DNA of 64,000 nt from Halobacillus litoralis (GCF_020524025.1 NZ_JAIVKN010000003.1:62001-126000); one strand, 5' to 3'; shown: positions 34,788-44,611, counted from the first letter of the stretch. Made by a program: numbers and translations. Notes: a model not told the origin generated them from the sequence alone.

Positions 34788-36062
34788 TTATTCAGCATAG
34801 TGCCCCCCAACAAGCCGGCTGCGATGCCTGGCGGTACCAGCCTCTGTCCAGGAGACAGCGCGCAGAAGCATATCTTGGCCGTATCGATCACGGATCTCAT
34901 CCATCACATAACCAAGGTCTCTTTTTTTATCTTTTCCATCGTCAAAAAGGTCCAGCTGAACGTTCGCATCCTCAGTGATTTTGCTGAGGGAAATAGACAC
35001 TTTTCGTACAACGCCTCCATTATAAAAGCGGTGAAACAAGGTAAGACAGGCATGGTAGATGTCCATCGTGATACTTGTCGGCTGATCGATGGAAACTGAA
35101 CGGTGAAACCCTCCACCACCTTCACTTTTGCTATATCCGATTCCAAGCGAGATTGTTCTGCCGGCATGTCCTTTTCTCCGGGCCCGGCGGGCGACTTCCT
35201 CACACATTTCAAGAATGACATACTTTACATCTTCCGGCTTATGATAATCACGGAGCAGAATCTGGCTTTTCCCGTAACTCACCTGTCCGTGAATGATTGG
35301 AGCCCCCGGATCTGATAAATCAATACCATTTGCATGGTAGTACAGCTGATTTCCCATCACCCCAAATGTCTTTTCAAGACGCTCGAGCGGGTATTTAGCA
35401 AGCTGGCCGACGGACCAGATCCCCATTCGGTTTAAACGATGCTCCAACCTCGGGCCGATCCCCCACATTTCCGACAGTGGGGCTACAGGCCACAGTTTTT
35501 CCTGAAAGTTGTCAAATGTCCAGCGGGCAACTCCTGTCTTTTTCGCTTCCAGATCAAGACACAACTTTGAGAGCAGCATATTCGGGCCAATCCCAATCGC
35601 AGCGTCCAAATGAAACGTTTCTTTCAACTCATCAATGATCATTTGGGCGGTTTCCTCAGGAACACCGAATTTCCCACTGTTTTCGCCGACTTCAAGAAAA
35701 CTTTCATCCACACTGTACGTATGGATTCTTTCTTTAGGTACAAATTTATGAAAAAGGTTCGTGATTTGAGTCGACACTTCTAAGTACTTCCTCATCTGCG
35801 CAGAGACAATGACAATTTCCGGTGACGAAGGGATCTCAAATAAACGGCTCCCTGTACGAATCCCATACTTCTTTTTCATTGCAGGTGTTGCAGCAAGGAC
35901 CACACTCCCTCTACGATTCAAATCAGCGACTACAGCAAGCGGACACGTGAGCGGATCAAGACCACGATCCACTGCAGCACAGCTCGCGTAAAAACTCTTC
36001 ATATCAACACAAAGAATCCCTCTATCTGGATAGCTGCTGTAATCCATGCGTGGATGATTCAC
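34788..36062 (-). CDS. yqjW: Y-family DNA polymerase, PolY2/YqjW type
   Basis: 424 residues from a GTG at 36062 directly behind AAAGGAGGTG; an ATG five codons on is an alternative. The Y-family palm shows I-L-C-V-D-M-K-S-F-Y-A-S near 16-27 (first catalytic Asp) and the S-V-D-E-S-F catalytic pair near 117-122. The thumb shows W-G-I-G-P-R, and the little finger lies after about 245. A near-terminal L-D-L-F-D-D is a likely beta-clamp-binding peptide. It is the YqjW/UvrX/UmuC-like branch, performing error-prone translesion synthesis. A LexA box lies 37 bases upstream of the start. Confidence 0.9.
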   Translation of the reverse strand: MNHPRMDYSSYPDRGILCVDMKSFYASCAAVDRGLDPLTCPLAVVADLNRRGSVVLAATPAMKKKYGIRTGSRLFEIPSSPEIVIVSAQMRKYLEVSTQITNLFHKFVPKERIHTYSVDESFLEVGENSGKFGVPEETAQMIIDELKETFHLDAAIGIGPNMLLSKLCLDLEAKKTGVARWTFDNFQEKLWPVAPLSEMWGIGPRLEHRLNRMGIWSVGQLAKYPLERLEKTFGVMGNQLYYHANGIDLSDPGAPIIHGQVSYGKSQILLRDYHKPEDVKYVILEMCEEVARRARRKGHAGRTISLGIGYSKSEGGGGFHRSVSIDQPTSITMDIYHACLTLFHRFYNGGVVRKVSISLSKITEDANVQLDLFDDGKDKKRDLGYVMDEIRDRYGQDMLLRAVSWTEAGTARHRSRLVGGHYAE

Positions 36063-36098
36063 GTCCCCACCTCCTTTTTTTAGTATATTCTTATTATG

Positions 36099-36112
36099 CG
36101 AATATATGTTCG
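36099..36112. promoter_or_regulatory. LexA (DinR) box upstream of polY2
   Basis: CGAATATATGTTCG matches the Bacillus SOS operator CGAAC-N4-GTTCG with one change (C to T). It is 37 bases before the polY2 start, placing this polymerase under SOS control as in B. subtilis yqjW. Confidence 0.8.
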
Positions 36113-36249
36113 TATCTGCAAGTGCCAATTCCTTCTATTCTTTCCTTCTAATCATCTGAAGCCGCATGAGCTGCTGCACCACCTAAGATCTGCACACAAC
36201 TTTGAAGTGCAGATTCCTAATAAGATTAAGCAAAGCCGTGATTCTTCAC

Positions 36250-36286
36250 AAAAAAATCCTCTCCCTATAAACAGGAAGAGGGTTTT
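36250..36286 (-). terminator. Terminator downstream of yqjQ
   Basis: ATCCTCTCCC and GGAAGAGGGTT form a mostly paired stem with A-rich left and T-rich right flanks. It sits between the yqjQ stop and the polY2 promoter. Confidence 0.65.
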
Positions 36287-36293
36287 TCGCCCT

Positions 36294-37088
36294 TTATTTT
36301 TTATTAAACTGTTTCTGCATCAGTTTTTCCATAGCTGCAGGCGCCAGTGAATAGACTTTACTTCCGGAGTCCATCCAGGAAGGAAGGTTGATCTCTCTCT
36401 GCTTCGTAAACAAATGTTCCACTACGGTCCGGGCAACCTGGTTAGGGTCCAGCATAATCTTATCGACAGACTTCTCATACTTCCCACTTGGGTCTGCCTG
36501 TTGAAAGAAGTTGGTCCTCACGGGGCCGAGGTTCACACTGGTTACATAAACGCCGAGGGGCTCCACTTCCATACGCAAAGCATTGGTAAAACCGAGGACG
36601 GCATGCTTTGTTGCCGAATACACGGCTGATTTTGGTGTAGCGATTTTACCTGCCTGCGAAGCGATATTTACAATGTGACCTTCTCCATTCTGTAATAAGT
36701 GCGGAAGAAGTTGATGTGTCGTACGGAAGAGCGATTTCACATTGACAGAGAGCATTCGATCGATATCCTGCCAATTGGAATCCGACACATTAGCAAATAC
36801 TGCGATACCTGCATTGTTAATCAGTCCATCGATGGATCCGTGGTCATAACAAATTCGATCAATGGTATCTTTCCACTCCGCATCATTCGAGAGGTCTGCT
36901 TTATACCAGGGACAGGTAACCGCAAATGCCTCCTCAATCTTTTCAGCGATGAGATTAAGTTTCTTATCCGACCTGGCTGCGAGAATGGGAATACCACCTT
37001 CCCGCGCCACGTGAATAGCCAGATACTCTCCTATTCCGCTTGAAGCGCCTGTAATTAAAACTTTTTTCCCCTTCACACGTTCGTTCAT
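36294..37088 (-). CDS. yqjQ: SDR family oxidoreductase, YqjQ-like
   Basis: 264 residues with all classical SDR motifs: L-I-T-G-A-S-S-G-I-G at 11-20, a cofactor-choosing A-A-R-S-D-K after strand two, N-N-A-G near 92, I-A-S-Q-A-G with the catalytic Ser, and Y-S-A-T-K. The length and its position directly after a YqjP-like hydrolase gene match B. subtilis yqjQ. The substrate is not established. It starts four bases after the yqjP stop, so the pair is an operon. Confidence 0.87.
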   Translation of the reverse strand: MNERVKGKKVLITGASSGIGEYLAIHVAREGGIPILAARSDKKLNLIAEKIEEAFAVTCPWYKADLSNDAEWKDTIDRICYDHGSIDGLINNAGIAVFANVSDSNWQDIDRMLSVNVKSLFRTTHQLLPHLLQNGEGHIVNIASQAGKIATPKSAVYSATKHAVLGFTNALRMEVEPLGVYVTSVNLGPVRTNFFQQADPSGKYEKSVDKIMLDPNQVARTVVEHLFTKQREINLPSWMDSGSKVYSLAPAAMEKLMQKQFNKK

Positions 37089-37092
37089 CCTA

Positions 37093-38058
37093 TCACCTAT
37101 TCATCTTATAGAATTTTTCCCCTTGTTTAAAATTCGTTACTATTCTTCCGGTATTTTCTAAGTAATCAAGCTGACCGATCGTTTCAGACATGGTTAAACC
37201 AAATTGAGATTCTATATGTTTTGGAAATAAACGCTCACATACGTCATATGCACGTAATGGGCCATCGCTAAACATGTGATAAACTTTGTCTGCGCGCTGC
37301 TCCTGCTTTTTTAAACGTTCTTTGATAAGCTCAGGGGCATGGTTGAATATCTTGCCGTGACCAGGATAGACCGTACCCAAGTCTTTATCCAAAAGCTTTT
37401 CCATTGACTCCCGGTATTGCAAAAGGGGGCGTGGGCGCTCTTCGCCTTTCCTAAAGGGGGGCTCCAAAAGGGGGTTCGATGAAATATGGGCAAGCAGATG
37501 ATCCCCACCAATAAAAGCTCCGTCTTCTTCACGATAAAAGGAAATATGACTTTGAGCATGACCCGGAGTTTCAATGGTTATCCACTCCTCATGCCCGGGA
37601 AGGCGGTCACCTTCGGTCAACTCCTGCGTTAGAGATCCTTGTGACGTCCATTTTAAAGGTTTACGCAAGTGGTTTAACAAGAAATAAAACCGTTCAGGTA
37701 CACCTGATTCAAGATACATTTCCTTAAAAAACTGCTCGTACTGATGGAAGAAAGCTTTCTCTCTCTCCAGCCACGGCCTTAATTTGGGATGACCCGCAAC
37801 ATGTTCTGCATTTGGGAATCGTTCTACCAATCCCATATGATCCGGATGATGGTGGGTAAGAATAACTTGCTCAATATCCTCAGGGCGGTATCCTGTCTCT
37901 TTAAGCTGGTCCAGTAATGCAGTCCATGCCTCTTCTGTTTTCACCCCGGCATCAATCATTGTAAGCCGGCTTCCCTTTAATAGATATACATGGACATCTC
38001 CCACAGCATAGGGGGTGGGGAGTGTCATTTGAATAACTGTATCCTTCAATGTTTTCAT
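37093..38058 (-). CDS. yqjP: MBL-fold metallo-hydrolase, YqjP-like
   Basis: 321 residues from the ATG at 38058 behind GGAGGGAAGG. The metallo-beta-lactamase fold shows the metal motif T-H-H-H-P-D-H near 67-73, a third ligand in E-T-P-G-H-A near 162-167, I-G-G-D-H near 182-186 and Y-P-G-H-G near 230-234, followed by a winged C-terminal region (L-D-Y-L-E-N-T-G-R-I) as in the LACTB2 group. It most likely hydrolyses a thioester, ester or RNA-like substrate; the actual one is unknown. It heads the yqjP-yqjQ operon. Confidence 0.87.
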   Translation of the reverse strand: MKTLKDTVIQMTLPTPYAVGDVHVYLLKGSRLTMIDAGVKTEEAWTALLDQLKETGYRPEDIEQVILTHHHPDHMGLVERFPNAEHVAGHPKLRPWLEREKAFFHQYEQFFKEMYLESGVPERFYFLLNHLRKPLKWTSQGSLTQELTEGDRLPGHEEWITIETPGHAQSHISFYREEDGAFIGGDHLLAHISSNPLLEPPFRKGEERPRPLLQYRESMEKLLDKDLGTVYPGHGKIFNHAPELIKERLKKQEQRADKVYHMFSDGPLRAYDVCERLFPKHIESQFGLTMSETIGQLDYLENTGRIVTNFKQGEKFYKMNR

Positions 38059-38277
38059 ACCTTCCCTCCAAACTGAATGATCGTTCATTATTTATATTGT
38101 AGCATGCTTTTCTACCATTTTCCTCCCTATTTGAAAATTGACTCTCCTCTTATAATTTACAAATATCTTACTAGTTGCACTTTTTCCAAAAGACTTCAAA
38201 TGGCGCTTTTATTTATTTATACTTTAACGCGTCATTGTAAAATATTTAACCTAGAAACAAACACAAGGAGGAAGTTC

Positions 38278-39801
38278 ATGGAACAACAAGAGAAGAAAGG
38301 GATGGCTATACGTCTGCTCGACTGGATTGAGCGAGTCGGAAATAAACTGCCTCACCCTGTTACGTTGTTTGCATTATTTGCGCTGTTCGTCATTATCGCT
38401 TCCTGGATTTTTTCTACACTAGGGGTGGAAGTGGAAGATCCCGCTTCAGGCGATACGCTTCAAGTCGTTAACTTACTATCTAGTGACGGCATTAAATATA
38501 TCTTTGAAAGTATGGTTGATAACTTTGTAGGCTTCGCACCATTAGGTACGGTTCTTGTAACGATGCTTGGTATTGGAATTGCGGAGCGTTCAGGATTAAT
38601 CAGTGCAATGCTGCGAGGTCTTGTCACATCCGTTCCTCGTTCCCTTATGACAGCTTCTTTAGTCTTTGGGGGTATTATGTCCAGCATGGCCGCTGATGCC
38701 GGTTATGTTGTACTGACGCCACTTGGTGCGGTGCTTTTCGCAGGGCTCGGGCGACATCCGCTTGCAGGTCTTGCAGCTGCCTTCGCTGGTGTATCTGCAG
38801 GATTCAGCGCTAATTTGTTATTGACATCTCTCGACCCGCTTCTTGGTGATTTAACAATTCAGGCAGCAGCAACGATTGATCCGGCTTATGCAGATACCAT
38901 TCTGTATACGATGAACTATTACTTTATGATAGCATCTGTATTCGTTTTAACGATCGTCGGTACGCTTGTAACGGACAAAATTGTTGAGCCACGCCTTGGT
39001 ACGTACAAAGGCGGCGTCAAAGAAGAAGTGGATTACATTTCTCCACTTGAGAAAAAGGGAATGATCGGAGCACTGACTGCCTTTATTGTAACCATCGGCC
39101 TTCTATCACTCTTGGTCGTCCCAACATGGGGACCCTTACGTAACCCAGATGATTTCTTAGCGTCTCCGTTTTTCCATAGTCTTGTCCCTGTTATTTTGAT
39201 TATGTTCTTTATTCCGGGATACGTTTATGGAAAAATCACGGAAGAAATTAAGAACGATAAAGATGTGGCCAACCAAATGTCTGAAACAATGGCATCCATG
39301 GGGATTTACATTGTGCTGGCTTTTACAGCCGGGCAGTTTGTTGCCTATTTCAACCATACAAACCTTGGAAAAGTCATCGCTGTGAGCGGTGCCGAATTCC
39401 TTGACTCCATTGGCTTTACTGGTATTGGTCTGCTGATTGCCTTTATTTTCGTTGCTGGATTCATTAACTTGTTTATAGGAAGTTCGTCCGCTAAATGGGC
39501 GATTATGGCTCCAGTATTCGTACCAATGATGATGCAGCTTGGGTACTCACCGGAACTTACAACCCTGGCATACCGGATTGCAGACTCAACAACCAACATC
39601 ATTTCGCCGTTGATGCCATACTTTGCGATTGTCATTGCATTCGCTCAGAAGTATGACAAAAAAGTGGGCATCGGGACATTGATCTCAACGATGCTTCCTT
39701 ATTCAATCGCTTTTTCCGTCATTTGGATAGTTATGCTGTTGATTTGGATGCTGACAGGACTTCCGATTGGCCCAGGCGCAGAGTTCTTTTACAACGGATA
39801 A
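38278..39801 (+). CDS. AbgT family transporter (p-aminobenzoyl-glutamate/antimetabolite type)
   Basis: 507 residues from the ATG at 38278 (AAGGAGGAAG upstream). The open frame extends to 38077, but only this start has a ribosome site. AbgT blocks include L-P-H-P-V-T-L-F near 24-31, G-I-G-I-A-E-R-S-G-L near 99-108, A-A-D-A-G-Y-V-V-L-T-P near 138-148, a G-S-S-S-A-K-W-A hairpin near 400-407 and D-S-T-T-N-I-I-S-P-L near 437-446. Characterised members (AbgT, YdaH, MtrF) move p-aminobenzoyl-glutamate or export sulfonamides. A strong terminator follows. Confidence 0.92.
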   Translation: MEQQEKKGMAIRLLDWIERVGNKLPHPVTLFALFALFVIIASWIFSTLGVEVEDPASGDTLQVVNLLSSDGIKYIFESMVDNFVGFAPLGTVLVTMLGIGIAERSGLISAMLRGLVTSVPRSLMTASLVFGGIMSSMAADAGYVVLTPLGAVLFAGLGRHPLAGLAAAFAGVSAGFSANLLLTSLDPLLGDLTIQAAATIDPAYADTILYTMNYYFMIASVFVLTIVGTLVTDKIVEPRLGTYKGGVKEEVDYISPLEKKGMIGALTAFIVTIGLLSLLVVPTWGPLRNPDDFLASPFFHSLVPVILIMFFIPGYVYGKITEEIKNDKDVANQMSETMASMGIYIVLAFTAGQFVAYFNHTNLGKVIAVSGAEFLDSIGFTGIGLLIAFIFVAGFINLFIGSSSAKWAIMAPVFVPMMMQLGYSPELTTLAYRIADSTTNIISPLMPYFAIVIAFAQKYDKKVGIGTLISTMLPYSIAFSVIWIVMLLIWMLTGLPIGPGAEFFYNG

Positions 39802-39810
39802 TAAACACGG

Positions 39811-39842
39811 AGAAGGTCCAGACAGTACTGTCTGGACCTTCT
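39811..39842. terminator. Terminator of abgT-type gene
   Basis: A 32-base perfect palindrome (half-site AGAAGGTCCAGACAGT) nine bases after the stop, flowing into TTT. The long GC-rich stem is convincing although the T-run is short. Confidence 0.8.
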
Positions 39843-39855
39843 TTACATAGTTATA

Positions 39856-40049
39856 AGCTCTGTTAAAGTCTGTTGTTGATTTTTCATTGTTTCATATAAG
39901 CCCCTTATATGGAAAACTAGAAGCTGAGACATAATCATTTGGATGCGCCGTTACGTTTGGTAAACGGAGGGATGACTGGTGAAAAACCCGCTTTCACTCA
40001 ACTTGAACAAACCTAATATAAAATAACACCACTAAGTTTTAACAAAGCC
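39856..40049. mobile_element. MITE-like element B (194 bp)
   Basis: The left end is AGCTCTGTTAAAG; the right end read inward is GGCTTTGTTAAAAC. Read in reverse it shares with element A (33164-33460) the exact block TATTAGGTTTGTTCAAG, a TTGAGT-AAA-CGGG stretch, TTCTAGTTTTCC-TATAAGG, and the AATCAACAACA..CTTTAACA end. Flanking bases show no clear target duplication. It holds no ORF and fills the gap between the AbgT terminator and the rifampicin phosphotransferase stop. Confidence 0.65.
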
Positions 40050-40075
40050 TGATAGTAAGTCATACAGCTGTTCAG

Positions 40076-42700
40076 TTATTGATCTTCGTCTACTAAAACT
40101 TCAACATATCCTTTATCTCCATCGACGCGGACCTTCTGTCCATCTTCAATCAACGTCATAGCATCTTCAACGCCCACTACCGCAGGAAGACCATACTCTC
40201 TAGCTACTACGGACCCATGTGTCATGACCCCGCCTACTTCAGTAACTACAGCTCCTGCCGATTGAAATAATGGGGTCCATCCAGGATCCGTATGTGAGGC
40301 AACTAAGATTTCACCTTCGTTTAAATTGGCTTTTTCCGGTGAGGAAATGACTCTCGCTGTCCCTTCAACTACTCCTGAAGATACAGGACTTCCAATCAGG
40401 GCACCACTCGGGAAGTCGCCTTCTCTTGGTGCACCTTTGATAATCTCCCCTTCTGTTGTCATGACTCCAGGTGGTTTGAATGATTTATGCCATTCAAACT
40501 GTTTTTTTCGTTCCCTTACTTTTTCTTGAACATTTTCCGCGAAACCGTCCTCTGACAATTCGATTAATTCATCAAGAGACAGATAATAGACATCTTTTTC
40601 ATCAGTAATTTTATTTTCCTTAAGCAGTTTTTCAGCCTCTTCCAATATTGCCTGCTTACATAAATCTAAAATTATAGTCAGCAAATGCTTGTGATGTTCT
40701 CTAAGGCCCCCCATATAACGGTAAACGTCAATCAAGCGTTTCATACGCTTATATTTCCATCCGCGATCGCCTGTTTTTTCGAAAATTCGCTTTTTCGCTT
40801 CCTCTACTTCTTTCTGCCCTCTCAGGAAATTGGTTTTGGATTCGCCTTCTTTTAAATTTCTAACATCTCCCAGTATGCTGGGCACAATTAAGGTTGGGGA
40901 TTCTCTCCACCTTGGACGTGTGATATCAATTTCACCCGGTCCCCTCATACCATATTTATCTAAGAAGTCCTGGAATACGGTTAAGAATTCATCACTACCA
41001 GACAAGCCTCTCAAGCCCTGATAAAACGTGTCATCTTCCGCTGTTTTCAGATAACCTTCCACTTCTGGATAGTTCCTTACAATGTCAGCCAGTTCTCCAA
41101 GTTTTAACCCCATCTGACTCATAATGTTTCCAGGTAATGACTTTGTTAACGCATAGATTTCCTGATCGTTTCCCATTACACGCTCTAATGATTTCTTTAG
41201 TAATTGGGAGGAAACAATAAACGCTGCTGGATAAGGCATAATCTGCAGAAAGACTTTCCTTACATGCTGCAAATGCTTCTGAACAGCTTTTAATCTTTTT
41301 GTGCCATTAAGAGTGCTTAAATCTTGTTGAACGGTTAATTTAAATTCTTTCATTACTTCTTCTACATGCTGTTCAGCCATAGAAGGATCATTTTTGAAAG
41401 CAATGAATAACAACTTTTTAACAACAGGAATAAAAGTTTTCACTATAGGTCCGACAGACATTTTATCTTGTTTGGTATTCACAAATTCTGGTCGTTCTAC
41501 AAACTCACTGATTGCACGACTAATGGATTCTTCCATATTCCGTGACGATTGAATAACCAATTTTCTTCCTATTTTATATTGAAGTAAACTAGTAAAATCC
41601 AGAAATAACCTTCCCCCTGCAGTTCTAAAAAATCCTGTTGGCAGTAAATTTTGAAATACAGAAATACCAAGTGGTTTAAAGGCCTCTGTCATGACCTGCA
41701 CATGACCGACAGAAATTAATACACGGACAGGTTCTAAGGGTAAATCTGATAATGGAAACAGAGAAGTAATAGGACGGCTTTGGACGATAAATAATTCCCC
41801 ATTTTCAAAACAGAACTCTATGTCTTGAGGACCTTGGTAATGGTTTTCTATTTCGCCTCCCACTCTGGCAAGTTCTAAAATTTCAGCATCTGTCAAGGCT
41901 TGTTTCTTTTGCTGCTTTTCTGGAAGATCTCTTTTTGTTGTGCCTCCTTCAGGCAATGAGAAGACCGCCACCTTTTTTTCTGAGATCGTCTTTTCAATGA
42001 TTTTATTTTCCCTCACCTTGTATAAATCAGCAGAGACTATGCCTGACACTAAAGCTTCACCCAAGCCAAAACTTGCATCAATGGAGACAACTTTCCGGTT
42101 CCCTGTTACAGGATCCGATGTAAACATAATCCCGGAACGGTCAGGCTGGACCATACGTTGTACCACAACCGATAAATGAACTTTTCTATGGTCGAAATTA
42201 TTCTTGACCCGATAAGATATCGCACGATCTGTAAATAACGATGCCCAACAAGATTGGATATGTTTTAATAGATCACTTTCTCCTTTTATATTTAGAAACG
42301 TATCCTGCTGGCCGGCAAAAGAAGCTGTTGGCAGATCTTCTGCTGTTGCGCTTGACCGAACAGCATAGAAATGCTCTTGACCAACTTTCCTCCATCCATG
42401 AAGAATACTTTTCATTAAATCTTCAGGCATTGTCATTTCCTGAAAGTGGTCGCGAATACGCTTCCCTAAAACTCTCAGTTGTTCTAGGTTATCGGATCCT
42501 AACTGATCAAGCTCGTCTAGTAGTGAGTCCATTCTTGTACTATTTGAAATAAAATCTTGATAGGCTTGAGTAGTTACGCAAAACCCTCCAGGCACCGGAA
42601 ATCCCGCTTTGCTTAATTCTCCTAAATTCGCCCCTTTCCCGCCTACTAAAGCAAGACTTGAACGGTCAACTTGATCAATATATAAGACAGGTTCCGTCAA
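40076..42700 (-). CDS. rph: Rifampicin phosphotransferase (PEP-synthase-like)
   Basis: 874 residues from a TTG at 42700, six bases after GGAGGTG; the in-frame ATG at 42730 precedes that site. It has a three-domain layout: an N-terminal ATP-grasp (G-G-K-G-A-N-L-G-E-L near 20-29, V-R-S-S-A-T-A-E-D near 115, D-I-E-F near 305), a large middle region of about 440 residues matching the rifamycin-binding domain, and a C-terminal PEP-utiliser domain with the phospho-His near 828 in G-G-V-M-T-H-G. These enzymes use ATP to phosphorylate and inactivate rifamycins. B. subtilis Pps is of this type. A broader PEP-synthase-like role is the alternative. Confidence 0.85.
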   Translation of the reverse strand: MTEPVLYIDQVDRSSLALVGGKGANLGELSKAGFPVPGGFCVTTQAYQDFISNSTRMDSLLDELDQLGSDNLEQLRVLGKRIRDHFQEMTMPEDLMKSILHGWRKVGQEHFYAVRSSATAEDLPTASFAGQQDTFLNIKGESDLLKHIQSCWASLFTDRAISYRVKNNFDHRKVHLSVVVQRMVQPDRSGIMFTSDPVTGNRKVVSIDASFGLGEALVSGIVSADLYKVRENKIIEKTISEKKVAVFSLPEGGTTKRDLPEKQQKKQALTDAEILELARVGGEIENHYQGPQDIEFCFENGELFIVQSRPITSLFPLSDLPLEPVRVLISVGHVQVMTEAFKPLGISVFQNLLPTGFFRTAGGRLFLDFTSLLQYKIGRKLVIQSSRNMEESISRAISEFVERPEFVNTKQDKMSVGPIVKTFIPVVKKLLFIAFKNDPSMAEQHVEEVMKEFKLTVQQDLSTLNGTKRLKAVQKHLQHVRKVFLQIMPYPAAFIVSSQLLKKSLERVMGNDQEIYALTKSLPGNIMSQMGLKLGELADIVRNYPEVEGYLKTAEDDTFYQGLRGLSGSDEFLTVFQDFLDKYGMRGPGEIDITRPRWRESPTLIVPSILGDVRNLKEGESKTNFLRGQKEVEEAKKRIFEKTGDRGWKYKRMKRLIDVYRYMGGLREHHKHLLTIILDLCKQAILEEAEKLLKENKITDEKDVYYLSLDELIELSEDGFAENVQEKVRERKKQFEWHKSFKPPGVMTTEGEIIKGAPREGDFPSGALIGSPVSSGVVEGTARVISSPEKANLNEGEILVASHTDPGWTPLFQSAGAVVTEVGGVMTHGSVVAREYGLPAVVGVEDAMTLIEDGQKVRVDGDKGYVEVLVDEDQ

Positions 42701-42982
42701 ATGAAACACCTCCAGACATACATCATTCATTAATGAAAGAATCCTACCAAATTATTCATTTGACACAAAACTTTCTAAATGGTGGTGAAATAAAGAGCTC
42801 CTATTGAATGGAGAACCAATAGAAGCTTTTCTTAGTGTTATTCACTTATTAAAATTTACTATTGATACACCTTCTACTAGAAAATCACACTTATTGAGGA
42901 ATTCAGAATAAAATTTGGATGAACAGAATTCTATTACAAGTTCAACTTATCAGCCTTCCTCCCCCTTGAAAACCAACAAAAA

Positions 42983-44611
42983 TCAGGATTCACCCTGCCA
43001 TTTAAAAAATTCATGGATCGTATGTGTCAGGATTTTAGGAAGTTTCTCAAAACTGTACGTAAGCTCCAAACGCTCTGTCCATTGATGAGCGTCTCTGCCA
43101 ACAGGACCGATATTAATGACAGGCATTGTGATAGATTCCATCACCTCTGACGGCCATTCAAAACCATTGCCGTGAATCGGCATCTGTTTCGTCAAATCTG
43201 AAAGAGAGGATGAACTGGAAGTTGGACCTATAAAACTCAAATCGGATAAACCAGGAAAATATTCCACTTCTTCAAGTTCTTCTCCATATTCACGTTCTGC
43301 ATAATCCATTGCAACTTTAGCGCAATGTTGAATCATAGGATCATGATGGGATGATACAGACGGATAAAAAGGCGGACTGTAGAAAAGAACGATCATAGGA
43401 CTGATATCTTTACATAATGAAGCAAGACTCTGCACAAGGGTTGTTGAAAAATCACGATCCCCTTCATCACGCAGCTTCATAAGACGGTGCTGCCGCCGGT
43501 CTACTTCCATTTTTCCAAAGCGCTCAACAGCTTCCTTATACAGCTGGTCATAAGTCAAAATTGTAATTTCCGGATGAAAGGAAGATGTCTGCGTTCCTTC
43601 TAAATAAAAGGATGCCTGATGATGATAATGGTTGATGATTTTTGCTTTTGCCCTCTGGGCCGCCTGCAGAAGTTTATCGTTTAATTCTTTAATGGTCTGC
43701 TTCATATAGAGAACATTAAACATGGCTACTGCTGCCTGCGGAGTCTGAACGGAATATTCATACTTCGTATCTTTCTGCATCAGGCTTATGGGTGGCGGCG
43801 TACGCTCCGCCCCTACTTTTTCAATAAATGCTTCATTCAGTTCCATTTCCTGCGTAAGATAACTGACCATTAAGTTTGCGTTCAATCCCCCAAACGGCTC
43901 GCCTGCATGGGTTTCCTTTCCATAGCACAAAAAGCCAGGCAGCGCTTTTCCGATCGATCCTGTGTAAAGGTAGTAGGCAGGATCACCTGGATACTTACTG
44001 AACATCGGCTCGCCGTTGAGAGCAGCTTTGAATGTCAGTCCTTCTTCCTCTTTTATCTTTTGAAGGGCCGGCAGGGCCGCCAGCATCCCTTCTGAGTTTA
44101 CCTCTTCATCAGGAACTGCGACTAATAAGAGGTTCCCATCAAATTCTCCGCCCATGGCTTTTTCCAGAAGGGATAAATGAACCGTCAAACCGGCTTTCAT
44201 ATCCATCGTTCCACGTCCAAACAACCAGTTGCCGGCTTCTAGGTCTTTGGCAGCCTCCTTAGGTAAATCATCGGTGTTTTTATGCAGCTCCTGAGTGAGA
44301 TCCCTTGGGTAAAACGCCAGGTTTTGAAAGGATCCATAATCCTCCACCCCGACAACATCAACATGAGCAATTAACACAAGGGTGTCTTTTGACTCCCCTT
44401 TTCTCACTAATGCAGTCATCAACTGACGGCCATCATCTAAGGCATGTAACTTTAAGTGACCCGGGCGTTTTTTATAATAATCACGATCCTCTAAAATATA
44501 ATATAAGTATTCAATGATGGCGATTTCCTCGTCGCTGTTTGTAATACTGGGATACTCGACGAGGGAACATAGTAAGTCTGTCAGCTGATCTTTCGTTTGC
44601 CACATACTCAT
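42983..44611 (-). CDS. yqjN: M20 family peptidase/deacylase, YqjN/RocB-like
   Basis: 542 residues from the ATG at 44611 behind AAGGAGTG. M20 metal motifs are visible: L-I-A-H-V-D-V-V-G near 81-89, W-L-F-G-R-G-T-M-D-M-K-A-G near 130-142, and P-D-E-E-V near 167 with the catalytic Glu. The lengthened middle (an S-S-H-H-D region near 425) is typical of the RocB/YqjN branch. RocB is linked to arginine use in Bacillus, whereas the location between yqjP/yqjQ and namA supports the yqjN orthologue. The substrate is not known. It is divergent from the GDPD gene, with a gap of about 80 bases. Confidence 0.82.
   Translation of the reverse strand: MSMWQTKDQLTDLLCSLVEYPSITNSDEEIAIIEYLYYILEDRDYYKKRPGHLKLHALDDGRQLMTALVRKGESKDTLVLIAHVDVVGVEDYGSFQNLAFYPRDLTQELHKNTDDLPKEAAKDLEAGNWLFGRGTMDMKAGLTVHLSLLEKAMGGEFDGNLLLVAVPDEEVNSEGMLAALPALQKIKEEEGLTFKAALNGEPMFSKYPGDPAYYLYTGSIGKALPGFLCYGKETHAGEPFGGLNANLMVSYLTQEMELNEAFIEKVGAERTPPPISLMQKDTKYEYSVQTPQAAVAMFNVLYMKQTIKELNDKLLQAAQRAKAKIINHYHHQASFYLEGTQTSSFHPEITILTYDQLYKEAVERFGKMEVDRRQHRLMKLRDEGDRDFSTTLVQSLASLCKDISPMIVLFYSPPFYPSVSSHHDPMIQHCAKVAMDYAEREYGEELEEVEYFPGLSDLSFIGPTSSSSSLSDLTKQMPIHGNGFEWPSEVMESITMPVINIGPVGRDAHQWTERLELTYSFEKLPKILTHTIHEFFKWQGES

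Noticed and set aside
38077-38277. Possible 67-residue N-terminal extension of the AbgT protein
   Set aside because: The only good ribosome site is at 38278; the extension is AT-rich and unlike any AbgT N-terminus.
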